Assembly: GCA_020851395.1 (NCBI GenBank)
Contig: JADZCW010000162.1
Span: 1 to 7,183 of the forward strand
Reading direction: 5' to 3'
Source of the DNA: Phycisphaeraceae bacterium
GTDB lineage: Bacteria > Planctomycetota > Phycisphaerae > Phycisphaerales > Phycisphaeraceae
Length of the DNA stretch: 7,183 bases
Below, piece after piece: positions 1 to 6,180 of the stretch. The notes under the pieces are model-generated. The model did not search any database. It saw nothing but the letters and a program-made list of their open reading frames with translations, and had not been told where the DNA came from. Every line of letters begins with the position of its first letter. Within the stretch, counting starts at the first letter, position 1. A program made the translations under genes and the position numbers.

Positions 1-1068
1 ACCTTCCACTCGCCCAAGCCCTTCACCGTCGAGGGCTGCCGCGTCGAGATCAAGAAGTCCGGCCGATCCTTCACCACCGCCTACGCCGACGCCATGATCG
101 ACCTGATGGAGCGCGACCCCCAGGTCGTCGCCGTCACCGCCGCCATGCCCGACGGCACCGGCATCTCCAAGGTCATGTCCAAGTTCCCCGACCGCAGCTT
201 CGACACCGGCATCTGCGAGTCGCACGCCCTGGACATGTGCGCCGGCATGGCTAAGACGGGCCTCAAGCCCTTCTTCGCCGTCTATTCGACCTTCAGCCAA
301 CGCGCCCTCGACCAGGTCTTCCAGGAGGCTGCGCTCCAGGGCCTGCCCGTCCGCCTGTGCATGGACCGGGCCGGCTACGTCGGCGGCGACGGCGCCGTCC
401 ACCACGGCTTCCTCGACGTCTCGATGTTCCGCCTCTTCCCCGGCGCCGCCGTCCTGGCCGCCAGCGATGAGCCGAACCTTCGCGCCGGCCTCGAGTTCAT
501 GCGCCAGTACGAGCAGGGCCCCTCCTTCATCCGCTACCCGCGCGACAACGTCGCTGAGCTCCCCCTCGAGCCCGTCACCCCGCCCTACATGCTGGGCAAG
601 GCCCACCTGGTTCGTCCCGCTTCCGGGGGCAAGCCCGACTTGGCCATCCTCGCCTACGGCCACAGCGTCTACCACGCCAAGGCCGCCATCGACACCCTCC
701 GCGAACAGGGCTACGACATCGCCCTCCACGACGGTCGCTTCGCGAAGCCCGTCGACGTCGAGCTCCTCACCGAGCTCTTCGAGTCGCGCATCCCCGTCCT
801 GACCGTCGAGGACCACGCCCGCATCGGCGGCTTCGGCGCCGCCGTCCTCGAGGCGGCCCACGACCACCGCCTGCCCGTCGATCGTCTGCACCGCCTGGCC
901 ATGCCCGACCGCTGGATCTACCAGGACTCGCGCAACAGCCAGCTCGCCGAGGCCGGTATCGACCCCGCCGGCATCGCCCGCGCCGTCCGCCAGGTCCTCG
1001 AGCCCGGCTCGACGCTCACCCCCGAGATCACCGTCACCGCCACCGCGCCCACCACGCTGCGGCCATAA
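1..1068 (+). CDS. dxs: 1-deoxy-D-xylulose-5-phosphate synthase, C-terminal part (5' end outside window)
   Basis: This thiamine-diphosphate enzyme condenses pyruvate with glyceraldehyde-3-phosphate to DXP, the first step of the MEP isoprenoid route, in the cytosol. The frame is open from base 1, so the first visible ATG (94) is internal. 355 residues are visible, against about 620 in the usual full enzyme; the N-terminal ThDP domain is missing. Window residues 39-54 (DPQVVAVTAAMPDGTG) open the pyrimidine-binding domain. GICESHA (70-76) carries the catalytic Glu (E73). YSTFSQRALDQ (95-105), DRAG (122-125), DG-x-x-HHG (130-136, with H134 in the place of E. coli H431) and RYPR (178-181) are DXS substrate-site signatures, and a C-terminal transketolase domain follows. 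They separate it from ordinary transketolase. Oddities are 'CES' where most DXS have 'AEQ', and Ser in YSTFSQR where Leu is usual. The stop is TAA at 1066-1068. A hairpin and 118 nt separate it from manA, so the two are probably transcribed separately. Confidence 0.93.
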   Translation, partial: TFHSPKPFTVEGCRVEIKKSGRSFTTAYADAMIDLMERDPQVVAVTAAMPDGTGISKVMSKFPDRSFDTGICESHALDMCAGMAKTGLKPFFAVYSTFSQRALDQVFQEAALQGLPVRLCMDRAGYVGGDGAVHHGFLDVSMFRLFPGAAVLAASDEPNLRAGLEFMRQYEQGPSFIRYPRDNVAELPLEPVTPPYMLGKAHLVRPASGGKPDLAILAYGHSVYHAKAAIDTLREQGYDIALHDGRFAKPVDVELLTELFESRIPVLTVEDHARIGGFGAAVLEAAHDHRLPVDRLHRLAMPDRWIYQDSRNSQLAEAGIDPAGIARAVRQVLEPGSTLTPEITVTATAPTTLRP

Positions 1069-1081
1069 CCCCCCCGGAAGT
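1069..1081 (+). repeat. 13-base word directly after the dxs stop, repeated inverted after the M19 gene
   Basis: CCCCCCCGGAAGT begins at the base after the dxs TAA. The same 13 bases occur on the minus strand at 3730-3718, one base after the M19 stop codon. The shared 10-base core CCCCCGGAAG also occurs on the minus strand inside two coding regions (629-620 and 4406-4397). Its function is unknown. It could be part of a transcript-end signal or a short dispersed repeat. Confidence 0.5.
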
Positions 1082-1115
1082 GATTCTGGTGGGAACGTAA
1101 CCTCGGTAACACACG

Positions 1116-1144
1116 GAAGCCCACGTTCACCGAACGTGGGCTTC
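1116..1144 (+). terminator. perfect 13-bp hairpin, putative dxs terminator
   Basis: The arms 1116-1128 (GAAGCCCACGTTC) and 1132-1144 (GAACGTGGGCTTC) are perfect reverse complements around the 3-nt loop ACC. It lies 47 nt after the dxs stop and ends 42 nt before the manA start. The stem is strong, but only CTTCTC follows and there is no U-tract. It is therefore not a classical intrinsic terminator. It may be a Rho-assisted end, an RNA-stabilising 3' hairpin, or a leader element of manA. Confidence 0.6.
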
Positions 1145-1186
1145 TCGCCAGATAGCACGTCTCACTCCCGCCTCCCGACCACCACC

Positions 1187-2236
1187 ATGCCCACCAACCT
1201 CCCCCTCTACCCCCTGAAGTTCCAGCCCATCTACAAGGACAAGGTCTGGGGCGGCCGTTCGCTCGAACGCCTCGGCCGCCAGCTCCCCGGCGACTCAAGC
1301 ACGCTCATCGGCGAGTCCTGGGAGGTCGTTGACCTGGCCACCACCAGCGTCTCCGGTGGCGGTGGGGGGGCCGAACGCTCCGTCATCACCAACGGCCCCC
1401 TGGCCGGCAAGACCCTCCACGAGGCCATCCAGCTCCTGGGCCCCGGCCTCCTGGGCGACCTGCAACTGACCCCGGAAGGAAACTTCCCCCTCCTGGTCAA
1501 ATACCTCGACGCCAAGGAAAACCTCTCCGTCCAGGTCCACCCCAGCCCGCAATACGCCGCCACGCACCCCGACTCGTTCCTCAAGAGCGAGGCTTGGTAC
1601 ATCGTCGACGCCGAGCCCGGCGCCGCCATCTACAAGGGCGTCAAGCAAGGCGTCACGCCCGACCAGTTCCGCCAGGCCATCACCGCCAACACTGTCGAGG
1701 CCGTCGAACCCCTGATGATCAAGGTCCCCGTCCGCCCCGGCGACTGCCACTACCTGCCCAGCGGCACCTGCCACGCCCTGGGCGGCGGCATCCTCGTCGC
1801 CGAGGTCCAGACGCCCTCCGACACCACGTATCGCGTCTTCGACTGGGGCCGCAAGGGCCGCGAGCTGCACGTCGAGCAGGCCATGGCCTGCATCACCTTC
1901 GGCCCGGCCGACACCGCCCGCTTCGAGAAGCGCTCCCACGTCGCCGGCCACTTCACCACCGTCAGCCGCCTGGTCGCCTGCGAGTTCTTCCGCATCGAGA
2001 AGGTCCGCATGGTCGAGACCTACGAGCAGGAGATCCCCTACACCCAGCCCGCCATCTGGATGATCATCGAGGGCTCCGGCGTCGTCACCGCCAAGGGGGC
2101 GCCAAATGTCGAATTCCAGCGTGGCGACACCCTTCTCCTGCCCGCCCGCATGGACGACGCCCGCGTCAAGCTCCACCAGGACACCGTCTGGCTCGACATC
2201 ACCTTCCCCCAGGCGTCTCCCGAACTGATCGCCTAG
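1187..2236 (+). CDS. manA: mannose-6-phosphate isomerase, class I, short bacterial form
   Basis: A zinc enzyme interconverting mannose-6-phosphate and fructose-6-phosphate, feeding GDP-mannose synthesis or mannose use; cytosolic. It has 349 residues, close to the 310-350 of the short bacterial form. A cupin fold carries the metal site: Q116 and H118 in LSVQVHP, E135 in KSEAWYI, and H196 in PSGTCHALGGG. EVQ-x-PSDTTYRVFDWGR (206-222) holds the likely catalytic Arg (R216). The start ATG at 1187 gives the family's usual N-terminus (LYPLKFQPIYKDKVWGG). The frame stays open to a GTG at 1136, but that lies inside the preceding hairpin and would add 17 unconserved residues. No Shine-Dalgarno is visible, which is common in planctomycetes. 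A glycine-rich loop (SVSGGGGGAERS, 54-65) sits where relatives are usually shorter and is encoded partly by a G7 run. The stop TAG overlaps the first base of a 3' hairpin. Confidence 0.93.
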   Translation: MPTNLPLYPLKFQPIYKDKVWGGRSLERLGRQLPGDSSTLIGESWEVVDLATTSVSGGGGGAERSVITNGPLAGKTLHEAIQLLGPGLLGDLQLTPEGNFPLLVKYLDAKENLSVQVHPSPQYAATHPDSFLKSEAWYIVDAEPGAAIYKGVKQGVTPDQFRQAITANTVEAVEPLMIKVPVRPGDCHYLPSGTCHALGGGILVAEVQTPSDTTYRVFDWGRKGRELHVEQAMACITFGPADTARFEKRSHVAGHFTTVSRLVACEFFRIEKVRMVETYEQEIPYTQPAIWMIIEGSGVVTAKGAPNVEFQRGDTLLLPARMDDARVKLHQDTVWLDITFPQASPELIA

Positions 2237-2261
2237 ACTGTGGTCACTTGACACCGCAGTC
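2236..2261 (+). terminator. 9-bp hairpin starting at the manA stop codon
   Basis: GACTGTGGT (2236-2244) pairs with ACCGCAGTC (2253-2261) through nine consecutive pairs, one of them a T-G wobble, around an 8-nt loop. The last G of the manA stop is the first base of the stem. No U-tract follows (CATCCGTGCA). It may end or stabilise the manA transcript, and it lies 26 nt before the next gene start. Confidence 0.4.
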
Positions 2262-2272
2262 ATCCGTGCATG

Positions 2273-2280
2273 AGAAGGGG
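2273..2280 (+). promoter_or_regulatory. ribosome binding site deciding the start at 2288
   Basis: AGAAGGGG lies 7 nt upstream of the ATG at 2288. The upstream in-frame ATG at 2270 overlaps this purine-rich stretch and has no such site, so 2288 is preferred. Confidence 0.55.
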
Positions 2281-2287
2281 ATGGACC

Positions 2288-3685
2288 ATGCCTGCGCGTT
2301 CCAATGACGCCGCTTCGGCCGTCAATCTACAGCCCGTCGCCTCCGCCAAGCTCGCTCCCACCCTCGGCCAGTGCCGCGCCGCCTCCGCCCGCATGGGTCC
2401 CTCGCTGCCCCGCGCCGTCCTGCTCGCCCACGCCGCCGACTTCGACGTTGACCCTTATCTCAACATGTTCTTCTTCCCCACCGACACGCTCAAACTCGTC
2501 CTGCTCGACGAGGGCGCCCGCGTCATCTGGAAGAAGGACCTCGGGCGCGGCGTCGTCCCGGGCATGTGGTTCTGCCCCGTCTATCCCTTCGACCTCGACG
2601 GCGACGGCGTTGACGAGATCTACTACGTCGACAACGCTGACCCCCAGCACCCCATGAGCCTGGCCAATTAGCGCCTGGCTCGCCTCGAGGGCCTCACCGG
2701 CAGGCCCACCGGCCAATGGCCCTGGCCCAACCGCGGCGGCGAAAACCGCGCCATGAGCCACTGCTACCGCAACTTCATCCTCGGCGGATTCGTCCACGGC
2801 CAGCCCGTCCTCGTCACCGCCCAGGGCACCTACACCGACATGTACCTCCAGGCCTGGCGTCCCGACATGACCCTGCGCTGGGAGATCGCCATCCCCGCCG
2901 ACGCCCCGGGCGCCCGCGGCAGCCACATGTGCCCCGTCCTGGACATCGACGGCGACGGCGTCGACGAGGTCCTCTGGGGTGAACGCTGCATCAGCCTCGA
3001 CGACGGCACGGAGAAATGGTGCGCCGACCGCGACACCTACCGCGGCCACTCCGACATCGTCCAGCCCATCCTCGACCCCGCCACGAACCGCTGGTTCGTC
3101 TACACCATCCGCGAGTCTGACGGCAACGTCTCCCCGCGCGTCGCCCTCTTCGACGACCGCGGCCGGCGCGTCTGGGGCCAGGTCGACAAGGGCCACATGG
3201 ACATGGGCTGGACCGCCCGCCTCAGCGAAGAAAAACGCATCGTCATGGCCATCCGCATCGGCGCCAAGTCCTGCGGCCCCGACGGTCGCTTCCACCAGAA
3301 CCGCGACGAGTTCCTCTTCGACGCCGCGACCGGCCGGCCCGCCACGCTCCCTTTTTGCGTCTACCAGACCTTGCCCGTTGACATCGACGGCGACGGCTGC
3401 CACGAGTTCGTCCGCGGCATCCCCGGCGGCAACGGCGACGTCCTGGACCGCCAGGGCAACACCCTGGGCAACGTCGGCGGCACGGCCCTGTTCGTCGGCA
3501 AATTCCTCGACCGCCCCGGCGAGCAGATCCTCAGCTACCACCCCGACGGCCTCGTCCGCTTCTGGGCCGACCTGCGCGCCCACGACAGCGACCTCGCCCG
3601 CCGCCGCTTCACTCACCCCTTCTACGCTCACAACCTCCGCAACGGCATCTCCGGCTCCAACACCGCCGTTATCGCCGGCCTGTGA
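2288..3685 (+). pseudogene. FG-GAP / PL11-like calcium-binding beta-propeller protein, split by an in-frame TAG
   Basis: One frame of 465 codons from 2288 to the TGA at 3683-3685, with a single TAG as codon 128. Three calcium-loop motifs, DLDGDGVDE (102-110), DIDGDGVDE (219-227) and DIDGDGCHE (365-373), are spread over both sides of the TAG at roughly 117- and 146-residue steps, as in propeller blades. Further signatures are TGQWPWPNRGG (141-151), GARGSHMCPV (208-217), LWGERC (229-234), GHSD (253-256) and DMGWTA (305-310). The last two recall the GHGDA and D-x-G-x-x-x-A segments of family 11 rhamnogalacturonan lyases, but I cannot show lyase activity. The best description is a distant relative of PL11. 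No signal peptide is visible at MPARSNDAASAVNL, which is unusual for such propellers. If translation stops at the TAG, a 127-residue fragment results. The first later ATG in frame is 2753 and would give 310 residues. The gene could be a recent pseudogene, a sequencing error or a read-through gene. It follows manA by 51 nt and converges on the M19 gene. Confidence 0.75.
2669..2671 (+). other. in-frame amber (TAG) codon inside the propeller gene
   Basis: The codon lies between SLAN and RLARLEGLTG. Codon 129 onward continues in the same frame with the same codon style, with no shift of frame and no lost sequence visible. TAC (Tyr), CAG (Gln), AAG (Lys), TGG (Trp), GAG, TCG and TTG are each one base away. 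The other genes here end with TAA (dxs), TAG (manA), TGA (M19) and TGA (hydrolase). TAG is therefore also used as a true stop, which argues against genome-wide reassignment. Confidence 0.9.
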
Positions 3686-3696
3686 TCTGAACGCCT

Positions 3697-3710
3697 CCCA
3701 CTTCCGTGGG
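3697..3710. terminator. short hairpin between convergent genes
   Basis: CCCAC (3697-3701) pairs with GTGGG (3706-3710) around the loop TTCC. It sits 11 nt after the propeller stop and, on the other strand, 21 nt after the M19 stop. GTTT follows on the plus strand and only a mixed sequence on the minus strand. It is weak, and could serve either direction or be chance. Confidence 0.35.
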
Positions 3711-3717
3711 GTTTCGG

Positions 3718-3730
3718 ACTTCCGGGGGGG
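3718..3730 (-). repeat. second copy of the 13-base post-stop word, after the M19 gene
   Basis: On the minus strand CCCCCCCGGAAGT starts one base after the M19 stop codon. It is identical to 1069-1081, which directly follows the dxs stop. In both places a CCCAC...GTGGG-type stem lies a little further downstream (3697-3710 here, 1116-1144 after dxs). Confidence 0.5.
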
Positions 3731-3731
3731 C

Positions 3732-4883
3732 TCACTCCGGCATCACCCGCTCCCAGAACCCCCACCAGTTCCCCCACAAGATCCCCTCGATGTCGGCCCC
3801 CTTGTACCCGCGCTTCTCGAGCCACTCTGCGATCCGTGGCACGTCCGCGATCGTCTGCACGTCCCACGGCGCCCGCTCGCACCCGAACCCCCCGTCGAGG
3901 TCCGTCCCCATCGCCGCGTGCTTGGCGCTGCCGCTGAGCTGGCAGATCTGGTCCACGTGCATCGCCGCCTGCTCGAGCGACACCGCCTCCCGCGGCGCCT
4001 CCCACTCCCCACCCGGCCCATTCCCCGTCGCCGAGATCAGCATCGCGTTGTGCAGCGCCACCCCGATCACCCCCCCGCGCTGCGCGATCCGCCGCACCTG
4101 TTCATCCGTGATCTGCCGGTACCCCGCCGCCAGCGACCGACAGTTCGAGTGCGTCGCACAGACCAGCCCACCGTAGAGGTCCATCGCCTCGAACAGACTC
4201 CGGTCCGTCAGGTGCGTCAGATCCAGCCCCATCCCCAGCTTCGCCATTTCCGCCAGCAGCTCGCGCCCCTTGCCCGTCAGCCCACCCTCTCGCTCCTCCA
4301 CCGGCGCCGACCGCGACGGCGTTCCCTGCGCGTAAGCGCTGGGCCCGAAGTGCGCCAGCCCAACCATCCGTACCCCGCGCTCCCACCACAGTCTCACTTC
4401 CGGGGGCTGCACGATCGGGTCCGCCCCCTCCATCAGCACCACGATCCCCAGCGGCGTATCTGCTTCCCCAAGAGCCCTGACATTTTGTGCCCCAGCATTC
4501 AAACCCCTGACTTTCGCCAGCGCCTGCATCTCCCGCCGATTCGTCAGGATCTTCATCTGCCCGAGGCCTTCGAGCACCCGGTAATACGCCAACTGCCCCG
4601 CCGCCGCCGCGTGCGTCATCGTCTGGCTTGGCCAGTCGAACAGCGTCTTCTCCGTCGCCAGCCCCGCCGGCATCCCCGGCTTCGTCCGAGCGAACAGCGT
4701 CGCCGCGCACGCCGCCACGCCCCCGCGTCGCATCTCCGGTAGGCTCACCGTCGCGATCCCCCGCGCCGGCGCCAGCTCCGCCGGCTCACGCCCCCGCAGC
4801 AGCGCCACCTCCTGCAGCAAGTCGCGCCCATACGACAGCGCATTCATCGCCAGGTCCAGGTGTCCGTCGATCCATGTGGCCAT
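3732..4883 (-). CDS. membrane-dipeptidase-type peptidase, family M19
   Basis: Family M19 enzymes are binuclear zinc amidohydrolase-fold peptidases that split dipeptides, including L-D forms. It has 383 residues from the ATG at 4883. The zinc ligands match the renal dipeptidase pattern: H8 and D10 (DGHLD), bridging E152 (LMEGADPI), H224 (LDLTHLTD) and H245 (CATHSNCR). D328 in GTDLDGG is the catalytic-site Asp. The frame is open upstream to 4958, but those 25 residues overlap the preceding gene and lack family features. The chosen ATG has AGGGGG 9 nt before it, and DGHLD lies at the very N-terminus, as is usual. No signal peptide or membrane segment is visible, so it is probably cytosolic despite the family name. 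It is 20 nt downstream of the hydrolase gene and likely cotranscribed with it. Residues 124-143 are encoded by low-GC, atypical codons (see 4455-4514). The physiological substrate is not deducible. Confidence 0.9.
   Translation of the reverse strand: MATWIDGHLDLAMNALSYGRDLLQEVALLRGREPAELAPARGIATVSLPEMRRGGVAACAATLFARTKPGMPAGLATEKTLFDWPSQTMTHAAAAGQLAYYRVLEGLGQMKILTNRREMQALAKVRGLNAGAQNVRALGEADTPLGIVVLMEGADPIVQPPEVRLWWERGVRMVGLAHFGPSAYAQGTPSRSAPVEEREGGLTGKGRELLAEMAKLGMGLDLTHLTDRSLFEAMDLYGGLVCATHSNCRSLAAGYRQITDEQVRRIAQRGGVIGVALHNAMLISATGNGPGGEWEAPREAVSLEQAAMHVDQICQLSGSAKHAAMGTDLDGGFGCERAPWDVQTIADVPRIAEWLEKRGYKGADIEGILWGNWWGFWERVMPE
4455..4514 (-). repeat. compositionally odd 20-codon stretch with an imperfect 30-nt duplication inside the M19 gene
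   Basis: The stretch encodes KVRGLNAGAQ followed by NVRALGEADT. It uses AAA, AGG, TTG, AAT, GCT, GCA, CAA and CTT, all rare in the rest of the gene, which prefers GCG, CTG, CGG, GTG and AAG. CCCTGAC occurs at 4475-4481 and again at 4505-4511 on the plus strand, exactly 30 nt apart. The two 10-residue halves share VR-x-L. It lies in the linker before LGIVVLMEGADPI, a region where the family varies in sequence. Confidence 0.45.
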
Positions 4884-4903
4884 CGCACACAACCCCCTGT
4901 CAC

Positions 4904-5698
4904 TCACGACCTGTCCGTCAGATGCCGCCTCAGAAACGCCACCGCCGCGTCCTTCCACCCCGCCACGCGAGGGTCCGCGTCCCCCAACGCCAGCCCGTGG
5001 TGCTTACCCTCTTCGTACACCAGCAGCTCCACCGGCCGATTCACCTTTCGGGACGCCATCGCCATCGCCAGGCTGTTCTCGGCCGGCACCACGTCGTCGT
5101 TGGCCGTGTGCCAGAGGAACATCGGCGGCTGGTGCGCCCACGCGTGCAGGGCCGGGCTGACCTCCTCCAGCAGGGCCTCGCTCGGCTCCTCACCCACCAA
5201 CTTCTTGAGTCCCCCCTTGGTCCTGTGATGGACCAGATCCAGCGCCGCGTAGCACAACACCGCCGCGTTGGGCCGCGATGAGTGCAGCGACGCCAGGTCG
5301 TCCTCCTCGCACCCATAGCGATCGAACTTCGTCGCGATCATCCCCGCCAGGTGCCCGCCCGCCGAGAACCCCAGCACCCCGATCGGCCCCACGCCAATGC
5401 CCCAAGCCTTGCCGTGATGCCGGATCAGCCGCATCGCCCGCTGCGCGTCGAGCATCGGCCCCGGATGCCTGGCGTTCTCCTTGATCCGATACTTGAGCAC
5501 CGCCGCGTGGAACCCCTGCGAATTGAGCCAGCGGGCCACGTCCACCCCCTCATAGTCCATCAGATGCTCATAGCCGCCCCCTGGCAGCACCAGCACCAGC
5601 CCCGGCCAGGGGTCGCCCGGCCTCGTCGGCAGCAGATAGGGTTCGAGCACCGACTGGGGGAATTGTCCTGACGGCCACAGCTTCAACGTCTCAGCCAT
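4904..5698 (-). CDS. alpha/beta-hydrolase, acetyl-esterase / BD-FAE-like
   Basis: A 264-residue serine hydrolase of the Aes-like group, which commonly removes acetyl or feruloyl groups from sugars or small esters. The visible features are the oxyanion motif LPGGGYEHL (38-46), nucleophile S112 in GFSAGGHLAG, likely acid D201 in TANDDVVPAENS, and likely base H234 in GKHHGLALG. The length is typical of a single catalytic domain. The start ATG at 5698 has AGGG 6 nt upstream. An in-frame GTG at 5749 would add 17 residues (ending SSGCD) with no domain features, so it is less likely. No signal peptide is visible, so it is probably cytosolic, acting on imported or internal esters. It is the first gene of a presumed two-gene operon with the M19 peptidase. 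Its promoter should lie in the 894-nt divergent region, next to the AT-rich island. The substrate is unknown; acetylated oligosaccharides are a family-based guess. Confidence 0.85.
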   Translation of the reverse strand: MAETLKLWPSGQFPQSVLEPYLLPTRPGDPWPGLVLVLPGGGYEHLMDYEGVDVARWLNSQGFHAAVLKYRIKENARHPGPMLDAQRAMRLIRHHGKAWGIGVGPIGVLGFSAGGHLAGMIATKFDRYGCEEDDLASLHSSRPNAAVLCYAALDLVHHRTKGGLKKLVGEEPSEALLEEVSPALHAWAHQPPMFLWHTANDDVVPAENSLAMAMASRKVNRPVELLVYEEGKHHGLALGDADPRVAGWKDAAVAFLRRHLTDRS

Positions 5699-5760
5699 GT
5701 CACACCCTGAGGATGGGGGCCTGATGGTGAAGTAGAGTCCCCCCGGCACTGACCCGGCAA

Positions 5761-6180
5761 TCTAACCGTTTCTCTCCTTAATCGCTGGCCTCGACGTAAT
5801 AAAAATCAAACATAACGTTTTTTTCATCCGCATGAGCAAATCAGAATGTGGAAAACTCAACTATGGGGGAGGCCTGTGCTTGGGTGACGCTAAACACTCA
5901 CCCACGCGGTCGAGGACGACCACTCATTCATTAATTTCATTTGTATTTATGTTAAGAGCCAGCAATATTAACAATTCTTATCAGATAAAAATGAGAATAT
6001 AATATTTTTATGAATCTTTAAGATAAATAATAGTAAAATATTGCCTTGTAGCCTAGGCGCAGTCCCATTATCATGAAACCATCTAATCTGATTTATTCCG
6101 GTGTCTTTCCCATATTTACATCATTTATACAGGATGCACCTTACCTCCCTGTCCTATGCTTGAAATAATAAAAGACAGGG
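5761..6180. other. AT-rich island in a GC-rich region
   Basis: A hand count gives 157 G+C in 420 bases (37%); 5941-6060 has 30 of 120 (25%). The flanking genes are clearly far richer in GC. The core contains overlapping AT inverted repeats: 5974-5981 with 5991-5998, 5985-5992 with 6004-6011, and 5962-5969 with 6037-6044. No open frame of useful length with a start signal crosses it. It may be a horizontally acquired remnant, a curved or easily melted regulatory region, or a decayed element. Confidence 0.75.
5878..5907. repeat. imperfect inverted repeat (stem-loop)
   Basis: TGGGTGA (5881-5887) and TCACCCA (5898-5904) are perfect complements around a 10-nt loop. Beyond one T/C mismatch, GC (5878-5879) pairs with GC (5906-5907). 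There is no U-tract. It could be an operator or an RNA hairpin, and no family was recognised. Confidence 0.4.

Noticed and set aside
1136..1186. Upstream GTG start for manA
   Set aside because: It lies within the right arm of the hairpin, has no ribosome binding site, and adds 17 residues absent from the family.
1295..2263. 322-codon minus-strand frame opposite manA
   Set aside because: Antisense shadow of a gene with clear zinc-site motifs; Asp/Gly/Val/Ala-rich with no domain.
2327..3631. 434-codon open frame on the minus strand opposite the propeller gene
   Set aside because: The translation is a low-complexity Val/Ala/Asp/Gly mix, with no domain. It is a shadow created by C-ending codons of the real gene.
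2979..4742. 587-codon plus-strand open frame across two genes
   Set aside because: It runs out of frame through the propeller gene and antisense through the M19 gene. The product is Pro/Arg/Ser-rich low complexity without motifs.
4884..4958. Longer N-terminus for the M19 peptidase
   Set aside because: It would overlap the end of the hydrolase gene and adds residues without family similarity. The ATG at 4883 has a purine-rich site and places DGHLD correctly.
5881..5910. Possible integron attC-like or CRISPR-like palindrome
   Set aside because: It is a single copy, the core does not fit GTTRRRY, and there is no integrase, cassette or repeat array.
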